A DNA stretch of 64,000 nt from Thioglobus_B sp964403565 (GCA_964403565.1 CAYOFV010000001.1:17103-81102); one strand, 5' to 3'. Positions 8,354 through 17,074 are shown, counted from the stretch's first letter. Made by a program: numbers and translations. Notes: a model not told the origin generated them from the sequence alone.

Positions 8354-9157
8354 AGAAAAATCTATTGCCTGAACATTCTTAGTAATACTGCCAGTTGAAA
8401 TATAATCAACTCCAGTTTCAGCAAACTCAGCGATATTGTTCTCGTCTATATTGCCACTAGCCTCAAGTGGATAAATATCTTTTGCTATTACTACAGCGTC
8501 TGATAATTCTGCAACTGTAAAGTTATCACACAATATTCTAGTTACCCCTTGTATTGCTAAAACCTCTTTTAATTGGTCAATATCTTCAACCTCAACAATA
8601 ATATCAAGCTTTGGATATTTCTGCTTTGCGCTATTAATAGCAGAAGCTATCGAGCCACTAGCAATAATATGATTTTCTTTTAGCATCACTGCGTCATACA
8701 AACCAATTCTATGATTAACTCCACCACCGCACTTTACTGCATATTTTTGTGCTTGCCTTAGATTTGGAATTGTCTTTCTTGTGTCTAATAATTTAGTAGA
8801 TGTATGCGCTATTTTTTTAACCAAAAAATCAGTTTGAGTTGCTGTAGAACTAAGAGTTTGCAAGAAATTTAATGCCACTCTTTCAGCAGTTATTATTGAT
8901 TTCGAATCTCCAGTAATGGAGCAAATAATTTGATCTTTAACAATCTTATCGCCATCATGCGCCTTCCAATCAATACTAATTGTTGAGTCCAATTGCAAAA
9001 AGGCTGAGTTAGCATACTGAGCACCACATAAAACAGCATTTTCTCTAGATATTATATTAGCTGAGGTTTGTTTGCTATCCAGCAAGCTGGCTGAGGCGTC
9101 TCCCGAGCCAATATCTTCATCTAAGGCTAGCTTAACAATTTTATTTATATTATTCAT
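8339..9157 (-). CDS. nadC: Nicotinate-nucleotide pyrophosphorylase (quinolinate PRTase)
   Basis: De novo NAD synthesis: quinolinate plus PRPP gives nicotinate mononucleotide, CO2 and PPi. 272 residues. Signatures: AERVALNFLQ (91-100), DTRKTIPNLR (125-134), KYAVKCGGGVNHR (138-150) and K160 in MLKENH; the phosphate-binding C-terminal part ends with ISTGSIT. It overlaps lpxB by 8 bp and is the last gene of a minus-strand run lptM-lysA-yhbY-lpxB-nadC. Its end overlaps cysQ by 15 bp, so no terminator space exists between them. Confidence 0.95.
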   Translation of the reverse strand: MNNINKIVKLALDEDIGSGDASASLLDSKQTSANIISRENAVLCGAQYANSAFLQLDSTISIDWKAHDGDKIVKDQIICSITGDSKSIITAERVALNFLQTLSSTATQTDFLVKKIAHTSTKLLDTRKTIPNLRQAQKYAVKCGGGVNHRIGLYDAVMLKENHIIASGSIASAINSAKQKYPKLDIIVEVEDIDQLKEVLAIQGVTRILCDNFTVAELSDAVVIAKDIYPLEASGNIDENNIAEFAETGVDYISTGSITKNVQAIDFSLRFI

Positions 9158-10235
9158 TGATAAATTTATAAACCTCTTTTGCAGCTCTATGTGCTGAATC
9201 CATACTCAAAGCTTTATGAATTGCAGCAAATTCTTTAACCAATTCAGAGTTGTCTCTTGATAATATGTTGTTGGCATGTTTGGCTATATTCTCAGCATTT
9301 GCATTATCTTGAATCAATTCAGGAATAAGTTCTTTATTGGCTATTACATTTGGCAAGGATATGTATTTACTCTTAATTAACCGTGAGGCTATAAAGTAGC
9401 TTATATTTGATAATTTATACACAACAATCATTGGCACACCAATAAGCGCAACCTCAAGACTAGCTGTACCTGATGCAACTATTACTAAATCTGCCTGCTT
9501 GATTTTTTCATGTGCATCACCAATTGAAACGTTTATATTACTATCAATTTGCGAATTAACCCATTCTTCTAATTCAGAATCAGCCAGTGGCAAATGAAAC
9601 TCTAACTCTGGTTTTTCTCGTGCCAAAATTTGTGCAGATCTAAGCATCTCTGGCAAGATTGCTTTTATCTCTGATACCCTTGAACCAGGCATAAGTACAA
9701 CCTTGTTGCTAGCTTCATGCTTACCTCTTGGAGTAAGTTTGTCAGCTAATGGGTGTCCAACAAATACGGCATTTTGATTATGTTGTTTGTAAAAATCAAC
9801 CTCAAAAGGAAATAAGCACAGTACTAAATCAGTTGAATGTTTAATTTTTTTAACTCTATTTTGGCGCCATGCCCAAATAGATGGAGAAACAAAATGAATG
9901 GTTTTTATCCCTTTTGCCTTTAAAGTTTTCTCAATTGGAAAATTAAAGTCTGGAGAATCAACCCCAATAAATACATCAGGCTTATTATTGGAAAAATACT
10001 CAATTATTTGCGCTTTTAATTTAAGAATTCCAGGAAGTTTTTTTAATACTTCGGTAAACCCCATTACATTAACTAATTTCTGATCCCAAAGCTGTTTGCA
10101 ACCACTTTCAAGCATTTTTTCACCGGCCAAACCCTCAATAACTACATCTGGGTCGTATTGCTTAAGTGCAGTGATTAACTTGGATGCAATTAGCTCACCT
10201 GAGGTTTCAGCTGCACTTATTGCTATCTTAGTCAT
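9150..10235 (-). CDS. lpxB: Lipid-A-disaccharide synthase
   Basis: GT19 glycosyltransferase that joins lipid X and UDP-2,3-diacylglucosamine to form the lipid A disaccharide; peripheral on the inner membrane. 361 residues, slightly shorter than E. coli (382). Signatures: AAETSGELIAS near the N-terminus, HFVSPSIWAWRQNRVKKI in the middle, and VLMPGSRVSEIK in the C-terminal half. The gene lies between yhbY (7 bp gap) and nadC (8 bp overlap). The usual partners lpxA, lpxD and fabZ are not in the window. With lptA and lptC it shows an LPS-bearing outer membrane. Confidence 0.95.
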   Translation of the reverse strand: MTKIAISAAETSGELIASKLITALKQYDPDVVIEGLAGEKMLESGCKQLWDQKLVNVMGFTEVLKKLPGILKLKAQIIEYFSNNKPDVFIGVDSPDFNFPIEKTLKAKGIKTIHFVSPSIWAWRQNRVKKIKHSTDLVLCLFPFEVDFYKQHNQNAVFVGHPLADKLTPRGKHEASNKVVLMPGSRVSEIKAILPEMLRSAQILAREKPELEFHLPLADSELEEWVNSQIDSNINVSIGDAHEKIKQADLVIVASGTASLEVALIGVPMIVVYKLSNISYFIASRLIKSKYISLPNVIANKELIPELIQDNANAENIAKHANNILSRDNSELVKEFAAIHKALSMDSAHRAAKEVYKFINE

Positions 10236-10242
10236 AAATTGA

Positions 10243-10545
10243 TTATTTTCTTGGAAGAATTATTTGCGGCTCTTCATCAAAAGCTCTATAAATCACTACT
10301 ACATTGCCAATTACTTGCACTAGATGAGCTTGTGAGAATTTTAATATCTGCTCGATCATGCTTTGTTTTTCATCGCGATCGTCAGTACGTATTTTTATCT
10401 TTAATAATTCGTGTTTAGTCATTGTTGACTCAAGTTCGGCTAAAACCGCCTCACTTAAACCATGTTGACCAACCATAACAATTGGTTTTAAACTATGTCC
10501 AATTGAACGTAAGAATTTTTTTTGATTGTTGCTTAATTTTGTCAT
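10243..10545 (-). CDS. yhbY: YhbY-type CRM-domain RNA-binding protein
   Basis: 100 residues forming one CRM domain, the size of E. coli YhbY, a pre-50S-associated ribosome assembly factor. The GxxG loop is GQHG at 26-29, within IVMVGQHGL, followed by the helix SEAVLAELE and the strand LLKIKIRT. Its start overlaps the lysA stop by 4 bp. The role in 50S assembly comes from family knowledge. Confidence 0.92.
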   Translation of the reverse strand: MTKLSNNQKKFLRSIGHSLKPIVMVGQHGLSEAVLAELESTMTKHELLKIKIRTDDRDEKQSMIEQILKFSQAHLVQVIGNVVVIYRAFDEEPQIILPRK

Positions 10546-11783
10546 TTTTGTATATGCTCTTTGGCAAATAGTTCTTGAATAGTTTCGCGTTCACGCACTA
10601 ATGTATGTTTATCGTTAGACACCATCACTTCAGCTACTCTTGGACGTGAATTGTAATTTGAGCTCATGGTAAAACCATATGCTCCTGCAGACATAAGCGC
10701 TAAATAATCACCCTGCTCAAGGGTTAAATCTCTATCTTTAGCTAGAAAATCTCCAGTTTCACAAATTGGCCCAACTAAATCCCAATTTGCTCTTATGCCA
10801 CTATCTTTTTTAACTAGTGGCAACACTTGATGATATGCATTATAAAAAGCAGGGCGTAATAAATCATTCATAGCTCCATCAATAATGGCAAATGACTTAT
10901 GTGAGTTTTGCTTTAAAAACTCTACTTTAGTAACAAAAGCTCCAGAATTGCCAACAATGGCCCTGCCAGGCTCAATAATAATTTTTTTATTGCCAACTTT
11001 TGCAATTACGCTATCAATATAAGATTTAATATCAATGGTTTGCTCATCATCGTAACGAATACCAACGCCGCCGCCAAGATCGATATGCTTAATCTCAATA
11101 CCTTGATTTTCAAGCTTATCTATCAAATCAATAACCTTATCCAATGCATCAATAAATGGTGACACTTCAGTAAGTTGTGAGCCAATATGGCAATCTATGC
11201 CTTTAATATCAACATTACCAAGACTTGAAGCTTTTTTGTATAGTTGAATTGCATCATCAATATCTACACCAAACTTATTTTCTTTAAGGCCAGTTGAAAT
11301 ATACGGATGGGTTTTTGCATCAACATTAGGATTAACTCTAAACGATACTGGCGCAGATACTCCCATCTCAGCTGCAACTTTATTTATACGTTCAAGCTCA
11401 GGTGCACTTTCAATATTAAAGCAATATACACCAGCTTCAAGCGCCCTTCTTATTTCATCTTTGGTTTTTGCCACACCAGAGAATACACATTTATTAGCAT
11501 CTCCTCCAGCAGCAATAACGCGCTCTAATTCGCCTACAGACACAATATCAAAACCAGCTCCAAGCTGTGCTAATGCGTTTAATACTGCAAGGTTTGAATT
11601 GGCCTTAACCGCATAGCAAACCAAATGCTCATGCGCGCCAAACGCATTATCAAATTCTTGATAATTACTTTCAATCTCGCTGCGTGAATATACATATAAT
11701 GGAGACCCATATACCCCTACCAAATCAGTAATATTTACTGATTCTACGTATAACGAATTATCTTTGTAGGTGAAGTTACTCAA
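10542..11783 (-). CDS. lysA: Diaminopimelate decarboxylase
   Basis: PLP-dependent fold-type III decarboxylase, last step of lysine synthesis from meso-DAP. 413 residues. PLP lysine K60 lies in CYAVKANSN; HIGSQ, GGGVGIRY, EPGRAIVGNSG and the active-site GPICETGDFLA are all present. It follows the small lipoprotein gene lptM by 5 bp, a pairing common in proteobacteria, and runs into yhbY. dapD at 50.2 kb belongs to the same pathway. Confidence 0.96.
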   Translation of the reverse strand: MSNFTYKDNSLYVESVNITDLVGVYGSPLYVYSRSEIESNYQEFDNAFGAHEHLVCYAVKANSNLAVLNALAQLGAGFDIVSVGELERVIAAGGDANKCVFSGVAKTKDEIRRALEAGVYCFNIESAPELERINKVAAEMGVSAPVSFRVNPNVDAKTHPYISTGLKENKFGVDIDDAIQLYKKASSLGNVDIKGIDCHIGSQLTEVSPFIDALDKVIDLIDKLENQGIEIKHIDLGGGVGIRYDDEQTIDIKSYIDSVIAKVGNKKIIIEPGRAIVGNSGAFVTKVEFLKQNSHKSFAIIDGAMNDLLRPAFYNAYHQVLPLVKKDSGIRANWDLVGPICETGDFLAKDRDLTLEQGDYLALMSAGAYGFTMSSNYNSRPRVAEVMVSNDKHTLVRERETIQELFAKEHIQK

Positions 11784-11788
11784 GTGAT

Positions 11789-11989
11789 TTATTTTGAATT
11801 ATGCGGCATAATCTCCATCTCTGGAGCAATAGCAACTTGTTGAGTAGTTTGCTGATCAAGTGCAGCCTCAGCATTCTTAGACAACACTACCTCTTCTGGC
11901 TTAACACTTTCCAACTCGCCCATCTTGCCACAAGCGCTAATAGTTAGAGCTGCAAGGGCTAATAAAAAGATTTTTGTTAAATTTTTCAT
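11789..11989 (-). CDS. lptM: Small lipoprotein, LptM (YifL) type
   Basis: 66 residues. A Lys-containing signal peptide with hydrophobic core LLALAALTISAC ends in a lipobox with C20, followed by the CGKMGELE segment that resembles the CG-x-KGPL start of LptM/YifL proteins. Known members lie directly upstream of lysA, as here. In E. coli LptM helps mature the LptD-LptE LPS translocon at the outer membrane. The assignment rests on lipobox, size and neighbour, as the rest of the protein is not conserved. Confidence 0.78.
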   Translation of the reverse strand: MKNLTKIFLLALAALTISACGKMGELESVKPEEVVLSKNAEAALDQQTTQQVAIAPEMEIMPHNSK

Positions 11990-12027
11990 TACGTTTCCTT
12001 TGTTGTTAATTAACTTTAACGGCTATT

Positions 12028-12687
12028 TTACAGTAATTCATTCAGTGATTTTATAAACGCAGAGCGCTCAATATTGTAGGCCCCAAGGCTTTTTAAATGC
12101 TCACTTTCCACTTGACAATCTATTAACTCATAATTCATATTTTCAACTAAATATGCAAACGCCACTTTTGATGCGTCGCGCTCATGTGCAAACATAGATT
12201 CGCCAAAAAACACCTTGCCTAACGATACACCATACAGACCGCCAACAAGCTTATTATCTACATAAGTTTCAATCGACTTAGCAAAGCCCTGCTCATTAAG
12301 GCCAATATATGCATTAACCATATCGTTGTCAATCCAGGTACCACTCTGATCTTTGCGCCTAACTGTTTTGCAGTTTTTTATAACTTGCTCAAAGTTTTCG
12401 TTAATTTTTATCTCAAACTTATTAGCTTTAATTGTTTTTCTTAACGATTTTGAAACGTGCAAGGTGTCTTTAGTAATAATCATTCTTGGATTTGGACTAT
12501 ACCAAATTACTGGCTCGCCCTCGCTATACCAAGGGAATATGCCTTTTGTATATGCGTCAATAAGGCGTTTTGTTGTTAACTCACCACCAATAGCTACAAG
12601 TCCATTTGGATCGTTAAGTGATCTTTCAACATCAGGAAAAGGTGTTTCTTCCGACTCTAGAACAAAGTCAGATGGTATTTCAATCAC
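12028..12687 (-). CDS. aat: Leucyl/phenylalanyl-tRNA--protein transferase
   Basis: N-end rule enzyme adding Leu or Phe from aminoacyl-tRNA to proteins with N-terminal Arg or Lys, marking them for ClpAP. 219 residues. Signatures: PNGLVAIGGEL, RLIDAYTKGIFPW, WYSPNPRMI, GGLYGVSLGKVFFGESMF and DCQVESEHLKSLGA. It overlaps nudE by 8 bp, so the two are co-transcribed with nudE first. clpA and clpS are not in the window. Confidence 0.96.
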   Translation of the reverse strand: MIEIPSDFVLESEETPFPDVERSLNDPNGLVAIGGELTTKRLIDAYTKGIFPWYSEGEPVIWYSPNPRMIITKDTLHVSKSLRKTIKANKFEIKINENFEQVIKNCKTVRRKDQSGTWIDNDMVNAYIGLNEQGFAKSIETYVDNKLVGGLYGVSLGKVFFGESMFAHERDASKVAFAYLVENMNYELIDCQVESEHLKSLGAYNIERSAFIKSLNELL

Positions 12688-13237
12688 TACTATTTTGTTT
12701 TCTGATAATTTCCTTAGCCATATATAGTGCAGCTATGGTTCTAGCTTCGGTAAGATCTTGGTTATATACCAAATCCTCTAAGTCTGATAATTTATGCTCT
12801 ACAACCTCAAGTGGTTCAGGCTCATCGCCTTCTGCACTTGCCTCGTATAAATCCTGCGCAAGTACAATGTGCGTATAGTTGGACTGATATCCAGGAGCTA
12901 GAGTCATAGTTTTTACAAACTCTAATTTTTTAGCGCCATAGCCAATCTCTTCTATTAGCTCACGATTAGCGGCATCTATTGGACTTTCTCCAGGGTCAAT
13001 CTTGCCTTTGGTTAAAGCCAACTCATATCTATCAGTGCCACCAGAGTATTCATAAATCATAAGCACCGTGTCATCATCTAGCATCGGAATTACCAATACC
13101 GCGCCATCGCCAGGTGGCTTTAAGCGTTCATATTGACGTTTCTCACCATTAGAAAACTCAATATCCATAGACTGAATATTAAAAAATTTTGTTGTGGCAA
13201 TATTGGTTATATTGGATACTTTTGGCTTTGTACGCAT
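12680..13237 (-). CDS. nudE: ADP compounds hydrolase NudE (Nudix)
   Basis: 185 residues with a complete Nudix box at 78-100: GKIDPGE, then REL at 92-94, EE at 96-97 and IGY. NudE hydrolyses ADP-ribose, NADH and Ap3A-type compounds. The N-terminal region (FNIQSMDIEFSNGEKRQYER) fits the NudE subgroup, but other ADP-ribose pyrophosphatases cannot be excluded by eye. First gene of a nudE-aat pair; a long inverted repeat lies just upstream. Confidence 0.88.
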   Translation of the reverse strand: MRTKPKVSNITNIATTKFFNIQSMDIEFSNGEKRQYERLKPPGDGAVLVIPMLDDDTVLMIYEYSGGTDRYELALTKGKIDPGESPIDAANRELIEEIGYGAKKLEFVKTMTLAPGYQSNYTHIVLAQDLYEASAEGDEPEPLEVVEHKLSDLEDLVYNQDLTEARTIAALYMAKEIIRKQNSSD

Positions 13238-13280
13238 GTTGACAATTATGCCATTATGTAAAAGTAAATAACTAATTTTT

Positions 13281-13445
13281 AGAGACCTTTGTATAAATAC
13301 GGATGATTAGCAAAATGATATATTTTGCCGAATTGGATATTTTATTAAAGTCAGTCCCAGTAGTGCTTCGGCAGATTTTAATAAAATACTCAAGTTGGTA
13401 AAAAATGGTGTTTTGATGATTATTCATATTTATGCAAAAATCTCT
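13281..13445. repeat. 165-bp inverted-repeat (MITE-like) element, 69-bp arms
   Basis: The left arm 13281-13349 and right arm 13377-13445 align as inverted repeats over 69 bp without gaps, with about 51 matching positions by hand count. The innermost 12 bp (13338-13349 with 13377-13388) are perfect. The 27-nt loop holds a small TGC-TTCG-GCA hairpin. The outer ends read AGAGACCTTTG and (reverse complement) AGAGATTTTTG. A further perfect GCAAAAT/ATTTTGC hairpin sits within the left arm (13310-13328). It fills most of the nudE / MBL intergenic space. Confidence 0.75.
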
Positions 13446-13490
13446 TTTAATTAGTATATTAAAATACTAAGTTTTTATGGGAGAGTAATA

Positions 13491-14441
13491 ATGAAAAAAC
13501 TATTAGCACTATTTTTAGCGCTTACAATGGGCGCATCCAATGCCTGGTTAATTGACGGCGTAGGCGATTTTAAGTTTGAAAAACTAAATGACCAAGTTTA
13601 TGTAATGCATGGCCCGCTTGCTAGTCCAAGTGAACAAAATCATGGCTTTATTAATAATCCTGCATTTATTGAAGGTGATAATGGATTAATTATGATTGAT
13701 CCAAGTAGCTCTAAATTTGCTGGTGATAGCATCCTGAGTGAAGTTGAAAAAATTTCATCTAAGCCAGTTGTTGCAGTTATAAATACCCATATTCATGGAG
13801 ACCATTGGCTTGGAAATCATGCAATAAAGGACAAATATCCAAATGCTAAGTTCTACGCACATATGAACATGATTAGAGAGGCAGAATATGGCGAAGCCGA
13901 AAGATGGATACAAGCGTTTAATGACATCACTAGCAAAGCTAGAGGCACAATTGCTGTTATCCCAAAACTTTCAGTAAGTCATGAAGATGTACTTGAAATT
14001 GCAGGGCAAAAACTAATAATTCACTCACCGTTACCATCATCACACTCATCTTCAGATATTATGATTGAACATGTAGACTCCAAAACTCTTTTTGCTGGAG
14101 ACAATGCATTTAACGGCAGAATGGGAAGGTTTGATGGACAATCAAACATGTTAGACAATATCAAAATCCTAGATTACGCTAAAGCATTAGATATTGACAC
14201 ATATGTACCTGGGCATGGGTATTCTGGCGACGTTAGCAAAGCTGTTGATCCTTATCTAAACTACCTTAATGTTATTGAACAAGAGTCAAGAAAAGGCTAC
14301 GAAGAAGATTTAGCTGATTATGAAATTAAACCTTTTGCAATTAAAAAGCTAGTTGCTTATAAAGATTGGGATGGTTTCGATGCCCAGATTGGTAGACACA
14401 TCAACAAGATGCTATTAGAAATTGAGGAATTAGACATTTAA
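13491..14441 (+). CDS. Exported metallo-beta-lactamase-fold hydrolase
   Basis: 316 residues. A signal peptide (KKLLALFLALTMGASNA) puts it in the periplasm. The MBL metal site is complete: H100, H102, D104 and H105 in NTHIHGDHWLGNH, a later His in SSHSSSDI, Asp in FAGDNAF and His in VPGHGYSGD. It resembles the periplasmic SoxH / quinoprotein-relay group of MBL proteins, whose substrates are not settled. A second MBL protein and a rhodanese lie convergently next to it, suggesting work on sulfur compounds or thioesters; that role is inference. A strong RBS (GGGAGAGTAATA) precedes the ATG. Confidence 0.82.
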   Translation: MKKLLALFLALTMGASNAWLIDGVGDFKFEKLNDQVYVMHGPLASPSEQNHGFINNPAFIEGDNGLIMIDPSSSKFAGDSILSEVEKISSKPVVAVINTHIHGDHWLGNHAIKDKYPNAKFYAHMNMIREAEYGEAERWIQAFNDITSKARGTIAVIPKLSVSHEDVLEIAGQKLIIHSPLPSSHSSSDIMIEHVDSKTLFAGDNAFNGRMGRFDGQSNMLDNIKILDYAKALDIDTYVPGHGYSGDVSKAVDPYLNYLNVIEQESRKGYEEDLADYEIKPFAIKKLVAYKDWDGFDAQIGRHINKMLLEIEELDI

Positions 14442-14452
14442 TAAATATCATA

Positions 14453-14488
14453 GTTTTCATTGACCTGGCTTTACAGGTTAATGAAAAC
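14453..14488. terminator. Bidirectional terminator hairpin between convergent MBL genes
   Basis: The 15-nt arms (14453-14467 and 14474-14488) pair with one G-T wobble around a 6-nt loop. Arms start with GTTTT and end with AAAAC, so it can act in both directions. Confidence 0.75.
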
Positions 14489-14492
14489 AACT

Positions 14493-15404
14493 CTAGTAAT
14501 CAAACTCCATTTGTTCAAATGCCCATTGAGCATTCTTACCAGCAATAGATTCGTGGTTTTCTAAATAGTAAAAATCTGACTGATCAATCTTACTTGCTTC
14601 CAACATATCGCCATCATTTTCTAAAATTTTAGCAATTGTTGTTTTGAGAAATACTAAGTAATTATAAGTATCATTTGTAGCGGTTTCCAAATCAGAAGCT
14701 CGACCGTGTCCTGGAACGATATGCTTTGGTTTAAATTTAGCCATTTTCTCAAAAACATCAATCCAACTTTGAAAGTTTTTAGCCGGACCAATGCCTAGCA
14801 TTCTATCGTTAAACACCACATCGCCTGCAAACATAGTTTGCGTGCTTGGCATCCAAGCAACAATATCACCCACAGTATGTGCTGGCCCAAAGTGGTATAA
14901 CTCAAGCTTAACTCCGCCTAATTCAACAATCTTTTTACTATCAAATACTTCGGTAGCAAATACAGGTTTTGTGCCAGCTAAACTATCGCCAATCAAACCT
15001 CCAAGTCTATTTAAATGATAGTCTGCTCTAACTTTTTGATCTTGTTTGGTTTTGCTTGAAGCAATAATTCTAGCGCCTAATTGTTGAAAGTAGTCGTTAC
15101 CTAGCCAACGATGATCTTGACCACCACTGTTAATAACAATTTTTATAGGCTTATCAGTAATGGTTTGCACAACATTATGAATTTCTTTTGCTCCAAGATA
15201 GCTTGCACCAGAGTCAATTAGAATTACTCCATCTTTAGTAACAATAACACCATGGGTCGAATTATTGCCAAAGTTGGTAGGTGATCGTTGTGATGTTTCG
15301 CCTTCTAAGGCGAATACATTATCAGTTACCTTGCGCACATCAAGTTCAGCTTGTGCTATTGACGCATTAACAATTAAAAATAAAAATATTATTATTTGTT
15401 TCAT
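14493..15404 (-). CDS. Exported MBL-fold protein with a degenerate metal site
   Basis: 303 residues; signal peptide KQIIIFLFLIVNASIAQA. Overall it resembles the MBL protein at 13491, but the HxHxDH segment reads NSGGQDHRWLGN: both leading histidines are replaced (S93 and G95), while D97 and H98 remain. The other ligands are kept: His in GPAHTVGD, Asp in FAGDVVF and His in VPGHGRASD. It may bind a single metal or have lost hydrolase activity. It follows the rhodanese gene by 15 bp and is probably co-transcribed with it. Function unknown; a SoxH-like sulfur role is only suggested by context. Confidence 0.8.
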   Translation of the reverse strand: MKQIIIFLFLIVNASIAQAELDVRKVTDNVFALEGETSQRSPTNFGNNSTHGVIVTKDGVILIDSGASYLGAKEIHNVVQTITDKPIKIVINSGGQDHRWLGNDYFQQLGARIIASSKTKQDQKVRADYHLNRLGGLIGDSLAGTKPVFATEVFDSKKIVELGGVKLELYHFGPAHTVGDIVAWMPSTQTMFAGDVVFNDRMLGIGPAKNFQSWIDVFEKMAKFKPKHIVPGHGRASDLETATNDTYNYLVFLKTTIAKILENDGDMLEASKIDQSDFYYLENHESIAGKNAQWAFEQMEFDY

Positions 15405-15419
15405 GTTGTTTTTCCTGAT

Positions 15420-16346
15420 TTAAAGCTCAAAAGTATCATCAAATGGCTTACCGCCTTTCACTGTAGGTAGATCTAACCAATTTCCCCAATGTGACCAACC
15501 ACCATTGTATAGTTTTACATCTTTATAACCCAGATGCTTAAGTTGTAAAAATGCCTCACTCATGCGAAAACCATCATCACAATAAACATACACAGTATTA
15601 TCTTTCGGCACCGACTTATACAACTCAGCAAGATCCTCATCTCCTAACCAAGTTTGAGACTCTGCATCAGTGCCATCCATACTTACAATATTAATAGCAC
15701 CAGGAATATGACCCTCTTGCACGCCATGAGAGCTGCCACCAGCATATCTCTCTGGAGGACGAGCATCAATTAAAGTAATATTACCTGAGCGATCTGAAGT
15801 TATAAAATCATAAATTTGAGGGAATTCAACATACATAGATTTATCAGCCTCAGGCAAAACAATATTGCTAGCTTCTCTTGCAGGAGTTGCTTCTTGAGTA
15901 ATATCTTCAAATGCAGACCACGCAACAGTACCACCATTAAGAATCTTTAATTGAGATTCTTTAAAACCATATAATTTTAATAAAACCCATAATCTAGATG
16001 CAGTCACTGTACGAGTGTCGTCGTAAATAACAATGGTTGAGTCTTTATTAACGCCCCATTTACGCAAAGTATTTTGAAATTGCTCTCTTGAAGGAAAGCG
16101 TGTTATATCTAAAGATTGATTATCGGCTAAATCCTTAAAGCGCCTTACCTGTATTGCTCCTGGAATATGGCCTATAGTGTGATAACGATGCGGATGATAG
16201 CGCACTTCAAACACAATCAAATTATCATTTTCAATATTATCTGCAAGCCAGTCTGAATCAACCAAAAAACTTGGTGTTGCCTGAGCGTTAGTAATAGTTA
16301 AAGCTAGCATAACAAGCGCACTAGCAAACAATTTAAATACTTTCAT
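15420..16346 (-). CDS. Exported tandem-rhodanese sulfurtransferase
   Basis: 308 residues with signal peptide (KVFKLFASALVMLALTITNAQA) and two rhodanese domains. The N-terminal domain (about 28-145) has IYDDTRTVTA where the catalytic loop should be, so it lacks the Cys and is probably structural. The C-terminal domain (about 170-300) has the active loop CDDGFR with C256. It moves sulfane sulfur to a thiophilic acceptor such as thiosulfate to cyanide or a protein thiol; the real acceptor is unknown. It is first in a two-gene unit with the degenerate MBL protein, behind a 21-nt palindrome. Confidence 0.87.
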   Translation of the reverse strand: MKVFKLFASALVMLALTITNAQATPSFLVDSDWLADNIENDNLIVFEVRYHPHRYHTIGHIPGAIQVRRFKDLADNQSLDITRFPSREQFQNTLRKWGVNKDSTIVIYDDTRTVTASRLWVLLKLYGFKESQLKILNGGTVAWSAFEDITQEATPAREASNIVLPEADKSMYVEFPQIYDFITSDRSGNITLIDARPPERYAGGSSHGVQEGHIPGAINIVSMDGTDAESQTWLGDEDLAELYKSVPKDNTVYVYCDDGFRMSEAFLQLKHLGYKDVKLYNGGWSHWGNWLDLPTVKGGKPFDDTFEL

Positions 16347-16369
16347 ATTCTCTCCTCAAAGTTAAATCT

Positions 16370-16390
16370 ATTCTTGATAACATCAAGAAT
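16370..16390. promoter_or_regulatory. 21-nt palindrome upstream of the rhodanese gene
   Basis: ATTCTTGAT-AAC-ATCAAGAAT, a perfect 9-bp inverted repeat with a 3-nt spacer, 23 nt before the rhodanese ATG. The size fits a dimeric repressor operator. It contains TTGAT...ATCAA half-sites with 3-nt spacing, not the 4-nt spacing of FNR. The binding protein is unknown. Confidence 0.5.
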
Positions 16391-16489
16391 CACTAATGAT
16401 ATTTTCACACAAAATATGTAGGGTTATACTGCTTATATTAGTAGAAATAGCAGGGTTTTTTATAAACTATATATCCTATGAATTTGCAT

Positions 16490-17074
16490 TTACAACAGAT
16501 CTACCTTGCCAGTGCCAAGATGATAATAAGCTGGCACAATTGTTAGCTTATTGTCTTTAACCATCTCTGGAAAGTGAGCTCCAGTATGCTTTAACTCTTT
16601 ACTAACATTGATAACGTTTGCTTTTGTTACGTTTTCTATTAAATCACCTTTTTTATCTTTTGCTTCTTCTACTGCATGACGCAAAGCGAAGCACAAGCTA
16701 GGCAGATGACCTTCAAGCTGTTCATGTTGGCAAGATGATCCTACTGCACCACACTGTGAATGCCCCATAACCATAATTAATGATACATCTAAGTACAATA
16801 CAGCATATTCAATACTGGCAACAATCATTTGATCAAGTACATTGCCTGCTACACGCACAACATAAAGATCTCCCAAGCCTTGATCAAAGATAACCTCTGG
16901 CGGTACACGTGAATCTGAACAGCCTAAAATAATTGCAAATGGATGCTGGCCGTGTTTTAACTCAAAACGTCTTTCGCTAGATTGATCAGGGTGCTCAAGA
17001 TGAGAGGCAACATAACGTTTATTGCCTTCCATTAATTTCTTTAAATCTTTATTATTGGCAATAATATCTTTCAT
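16490..17074 (-). CDS. Beta-class carbonic anhydrase
   Basis: Interconverts CO2 and bicarbonate with zinc. I start at the ATG at 17074 (MKDIIANNKDL, 194 residues). The longer frame from 17116 would run into the preceding gene and adds 14 non-family residues. Zinc ligands C52, H105 and C108 and the D54/R56 dyad are visible in GCSDSRVPPE and MGHSQCGAV. No signal peptide, so cytosolic. In an autotroph with Calvin cycle genes it probably supplies inorganic carbon. It follows the TRIC-type gene by 10 bp. Confidence 0.93.
   Translation of the reverse strand: MKDIIANNKDLKKLMEGNKRYVASHLEHPDQSSERRFELKHGQHPFAIILGCSDSRVPPEVIFDQGLGDLYVVRVAGNVLDQMIVASIEYAVLYLDVSLIMVMGHSQCGAVGSSCQHEQLEGHLPSLCFALRHAVEEAKDKKGDLIENVTKANVINVSKELKHTGAHFPEMVKDNKLTIVPAYYHLGTGKVDLL

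Noticed and set aside
13430..13445. FNR-like TTGATGATTATTCA near the MBL gene
   Set aside because: Only the first half-site matches; it belongs to the right arm of the long inverted repeat.
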